Shown here: positions 62,548 through 64,000 of the stretch, piece by piece
How the letters are laid out: the number at the start of each line of letters is the position of its first letter
Numbering within the stretch: the stretch's first letter is position 1
NCBI RefSeq assembly: GCF_000472865.1
Contig: NZ_AXAP01000021.1
Span: 49,711-113,710 of the forward strand
Length of the DNA: 64,000 nucleotides
Source of the DNA: Bradyrhizobium elkanii WSM2783
GTDB lineage: Bacteria > Pseudomonadota > Alphaproteobacteria > Rhizobiales > Xanthobacteraceae
Reading direction: 5' to 3'
Position numbers and translations under genes: made by a program
Notes under the pieces: model-generated
What the model saw: only the letters and a program-made list of their open reading frames with translations
What the model was told of the DNA's origin: nothing
Databases searched by the model: none

Positions 62548-62656
62548 TTTACAACACTTCGAAATTGCTGGCTCACGATGCTATCACTGCATTGATAACA
62601 ACCTTGTGCACTTCACATTATATGTTATGTTTTGTGATGGCAAAACGTGAGGGGCT
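62548..62656. promoter_or_regulatory. Divergent promoter region rmlCD / rmlAB
   Basis: A 109-base AT-rich region between the divergent rmlC and rmlA genes. It must hold both promoters; candidate -10-like AT blocks lie around 62608-62632. GAGGGGCT before 62657 is the rmlA ribosome binding site. Confidence 0.5.
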
Positions 62657-63532
62657 ATGAAGGGCATTATCCTCGCCGGCGGGACGGGCTCACGCCTTTA
62701 CCCAGTGACGACGGTCGTATCAAAGCAGCTTCTGCCCGTCTTCGACAAGCCGATGATCTATTATCCGCTGTCGACGCTGATGTTGGGCGGAATTCGGGAC
62801 ATTTTGATCATTTCGACGCCGCAAGACAAGCCGCTGTTTCAGCGGCTGCTCGGTGACGGCGACGAGATCGGCTTGCGCTTCGCCTATGCCACGCAGGAGA
62901 CGCCCCGTGGGCTTGCGGACGCATTCATCGTAGGCCGCGACTTCATAGGCTCGGACTCGGTCGCGCTTGTGTTAGGCGATAACATTTTCTACGGGCACGG
63001 ATTGCCGGAGATGCTGTCTGCCGCTTCGTCCCGCAACCAGGGCGCGACCGTGTTCGGCTATATCGTCAATACGCCCGAGCAATACGGGGTGGTTGAGCTC
63101 GATCACACCGGCCGCGCGCTCTCGATCGAAGAGAAGCCGAAACAGCCGAAGTCGAACGTAGCCGTCACTGGGCTATACTTTTATGACAACGACGTCGTCG
63201 AGATCGCGGCTCGGATCAAGCCGTCGGCCCGCGGCGAGATCGAGATCACCGACGTCAATAACGCCTATCTCGAGCGCGGTGATCTCTATGTCGAGGTGCT
63301 CGGCCGCGGCTTTGCCTGGCTCGATACCGGTACGCATTCCTCGCTGGTCGAGGCGAGCCATTTCGTCCAGATCCTTGAGCAACGCCAGGGTTTGCGCATC
63401 GCCTGCCCCGAAGAGATCGCGCTGCGCCAGGGTTATATCTCGCTTCAATCGTTCGAGAAGGTCGCCGAGAAGACCGCGAAAAGCAGCTACGGCGAGTATC
63501 TGAAGTCCGTTGCCCGCTCGTATCAGGGCTGA
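62657..63532 (+). CDS. rmlA: Glucose-1-phosphate thymidylyltransferase
   Basis: The 291-residue enzyme activates glucose-1-phosphate with dTTP, first step to dTDP-rhamnose. It begins MKGIILAGGTGSRLYPVTTV (nucleotide-binding motif) and has PVFDKPMIYYPLSTLMLGGI, LVLGDNIFYGHGLPEML and GFAWLDTGTHSSLVEASHFV. The length matches RmlA. rmlB follows by 25 bases. Confidence 0.97.
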   Translation: MKGIILAGGTGSRLYPVTTVVSKQLLPVFDKPMIYYPLSTLMLGGIRDILIISTPQDKPLFQRLLGDGDEIGLRFAYATQETPRGLADAFIVGRDFIGSDSVALVLGDNIFYGHGLPEMLSAASSRNQGATVFGYIVNTPEQYGVVELDHTGRALSIEEKPKQPKSNVAVTGLYFYDNDVVEIAARIKPSARGEIEITDVNNAYLERGDLYVEVLGRGFAWLDTGTHSSLVEASHFVQILEQRQGLRIACPEEIALRQGYISLQSFEKVAEKTAKSSYGEYLKSVARSYQG

Positions 63533-63557
63533 TTCCACTGCATGGAGGCGATAGATC

Positions 63558-64000
63558 ATGCGCTTTAAGGGCTCGACTATTTTTGTCACCGGCGGCGCCG
63601 GCTTCATTGGTTCAGCCGTGGTGCGTCATCTCCTGCGCGACAGTCACGCCCGCGTGGTCAACATCGACAAGCTCACCTATGCCGCCAATCTCGACTCGCT
63701 GCCGGCAGCGAAAGAGAACCTGAACTACGCCTTCGAGAAGCAATGCATTTGCGATGGCGCCGGGCTCCGCCGCCTGTTCGAGAAATACCAGCCCGACGCG
63801 GTGATGAACCTCGCCGCCGAGAGCCATGTCGACCGCTCGATCGATGGCCCCGGCGAATTCATCCAGACCAACATCGTCGGCACCTTCACCATCCTGCAGG
63901 AAGCGCTGCGCCATTGGCGCACGCTCTCGCCCGAGAAGCGTGAGCAATTCCGCTTCCTCCACATCTCGACCGACGAGGTGTTCGGCTCGCTCGGCGACGA
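63558..64000 (+). CDS. rmlB: dTDP-glucose 4,6-dehydratase (3' end beyond window)
   Basis: The visible 147 residues begin MRFKGSTIFVTGGAGFIGSA (NAD-binding GxxGxxG) and include NLAAESHVDRSIDGPGEFIQ, TNIVGTFTILQEALR and HISTDEVFGSLGD, which contains the catalytic TDE of RmlB. The gene is cut by the right edge before the YxxxK motif. It is the second enzyme of dTDP-rhamnose synthesis. Confidence 0.95.
   Translation, partial: MRFKGSTIFVTGGAGFIGSAVVRHLLRDSHARVVNIDKLTYAANLDSLPAAKENLNYAFEKQCICDGAGLRRLFEKYQPDAVMNLAAESHVDRSIDGPGEFIQTNIVGTFTILQEALRHWRTLSPEKREQFRFLHISTDEVFGSLGD

Noticed and set aside
1..64000. CRISPR arrays, tRNA genes, prophage or complete insertion sequences
   Set aside because: No regularly spaced repeats, cloverleaf-like segments, integrases or transposases were recognised by eye.

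Overview
The window is high-GC DNA with tightly packed operons, many four-base ATGA overlaps, several Liv-type ABC transporters, a BioR/bioBFDA locus with TTATCTATAA-type boxes, a FixK/FNR-type box and a dispersed palindromic repeat. This combination points to an alphaproteobacterium of the Bradyrhizobium/Rhodopseudomonas group (Nitrobacteraceae). The assignment rests on gene content and motifs only. No rRNA, tRNA, CRISPR array or intact insertion sequence was seen.

Region 1 (1-10262) is a probable catabolic locus. A minus-strand operon encodes an amidohydrolase, a three-subunit molybdenum hydroxylase (large, FAD and a fused FeS-CoxG subunit), a substrate-binding protein and a LivH permease that runs off the left edge. 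A MarR regulator and an NCS1 (purine/cytosine/hydantoin-type) permease lie on the plus strand. Near-identical palindromes (TACGAAGC / GCTTCGTA arms) sit in front of both the amidohydrolase operon and the permease, so the two transcription units probably share one repressor. Uptake, hydroxylation and ring opening of an N-heterocycle is the simplest reading.

Region 2 (10414-16435) holds a large winged-helix/STAND-ATPase regulator followed directly by a histidine-kinase remnant, an nfeD-slipin membrane protease operon and a frameshifted ferritin-like gene. Region 3 (16658-29570) is another catabolic and uptake locus: carboxymuconolactone-decarboxylase-like protein, two MmgE/PrpD proteins, a 3-hydroxyisobutyrate-dehydrogenase-like enzyme, LivH, a LivM-LivG fusion, LivF, two tandem substrate-binding proteins, an SDR, a GntR regulator and a Bug/TctC-type binding protein.

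Region 4 (29582-34805) is the biotin locus: bioR divergent from bioB-(panD remnant)-bioF-bioD-bioA. Region 5 (34822-46358) is a low-oxygen respiration set: ubiD, ubiT-ubiU-ubiV for O2-independent ubiquinone synthesis, a Crp/Fnr regulator, an alternative-oxidase-like protein that lacks two iron-ligand glutamates, a DGC zinc-binding protein, a lactate/malate dehydrogenase, a di-haem cytochrome c peroxidase and a FetAB-type exporter. A perfect FixK/FNR-type site lies between the Crp/Fnr gene and the oxidase-like gene.

Region 6 (46986-64000) is a cell-surface glycan locus: a GT4 glycosyltransferase, an orphan beta-rich protein, two large multidomain GT2 proteins, a Hint-domain protein divergent from an AraC regulator, a TPR protein of about 1127 residues with a C-terminal sugar transferase, and rmlD-rmlC divergent from rmlA-rmlB for dTDP-L-rhamnose. 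rmlB is cut by the right edge.
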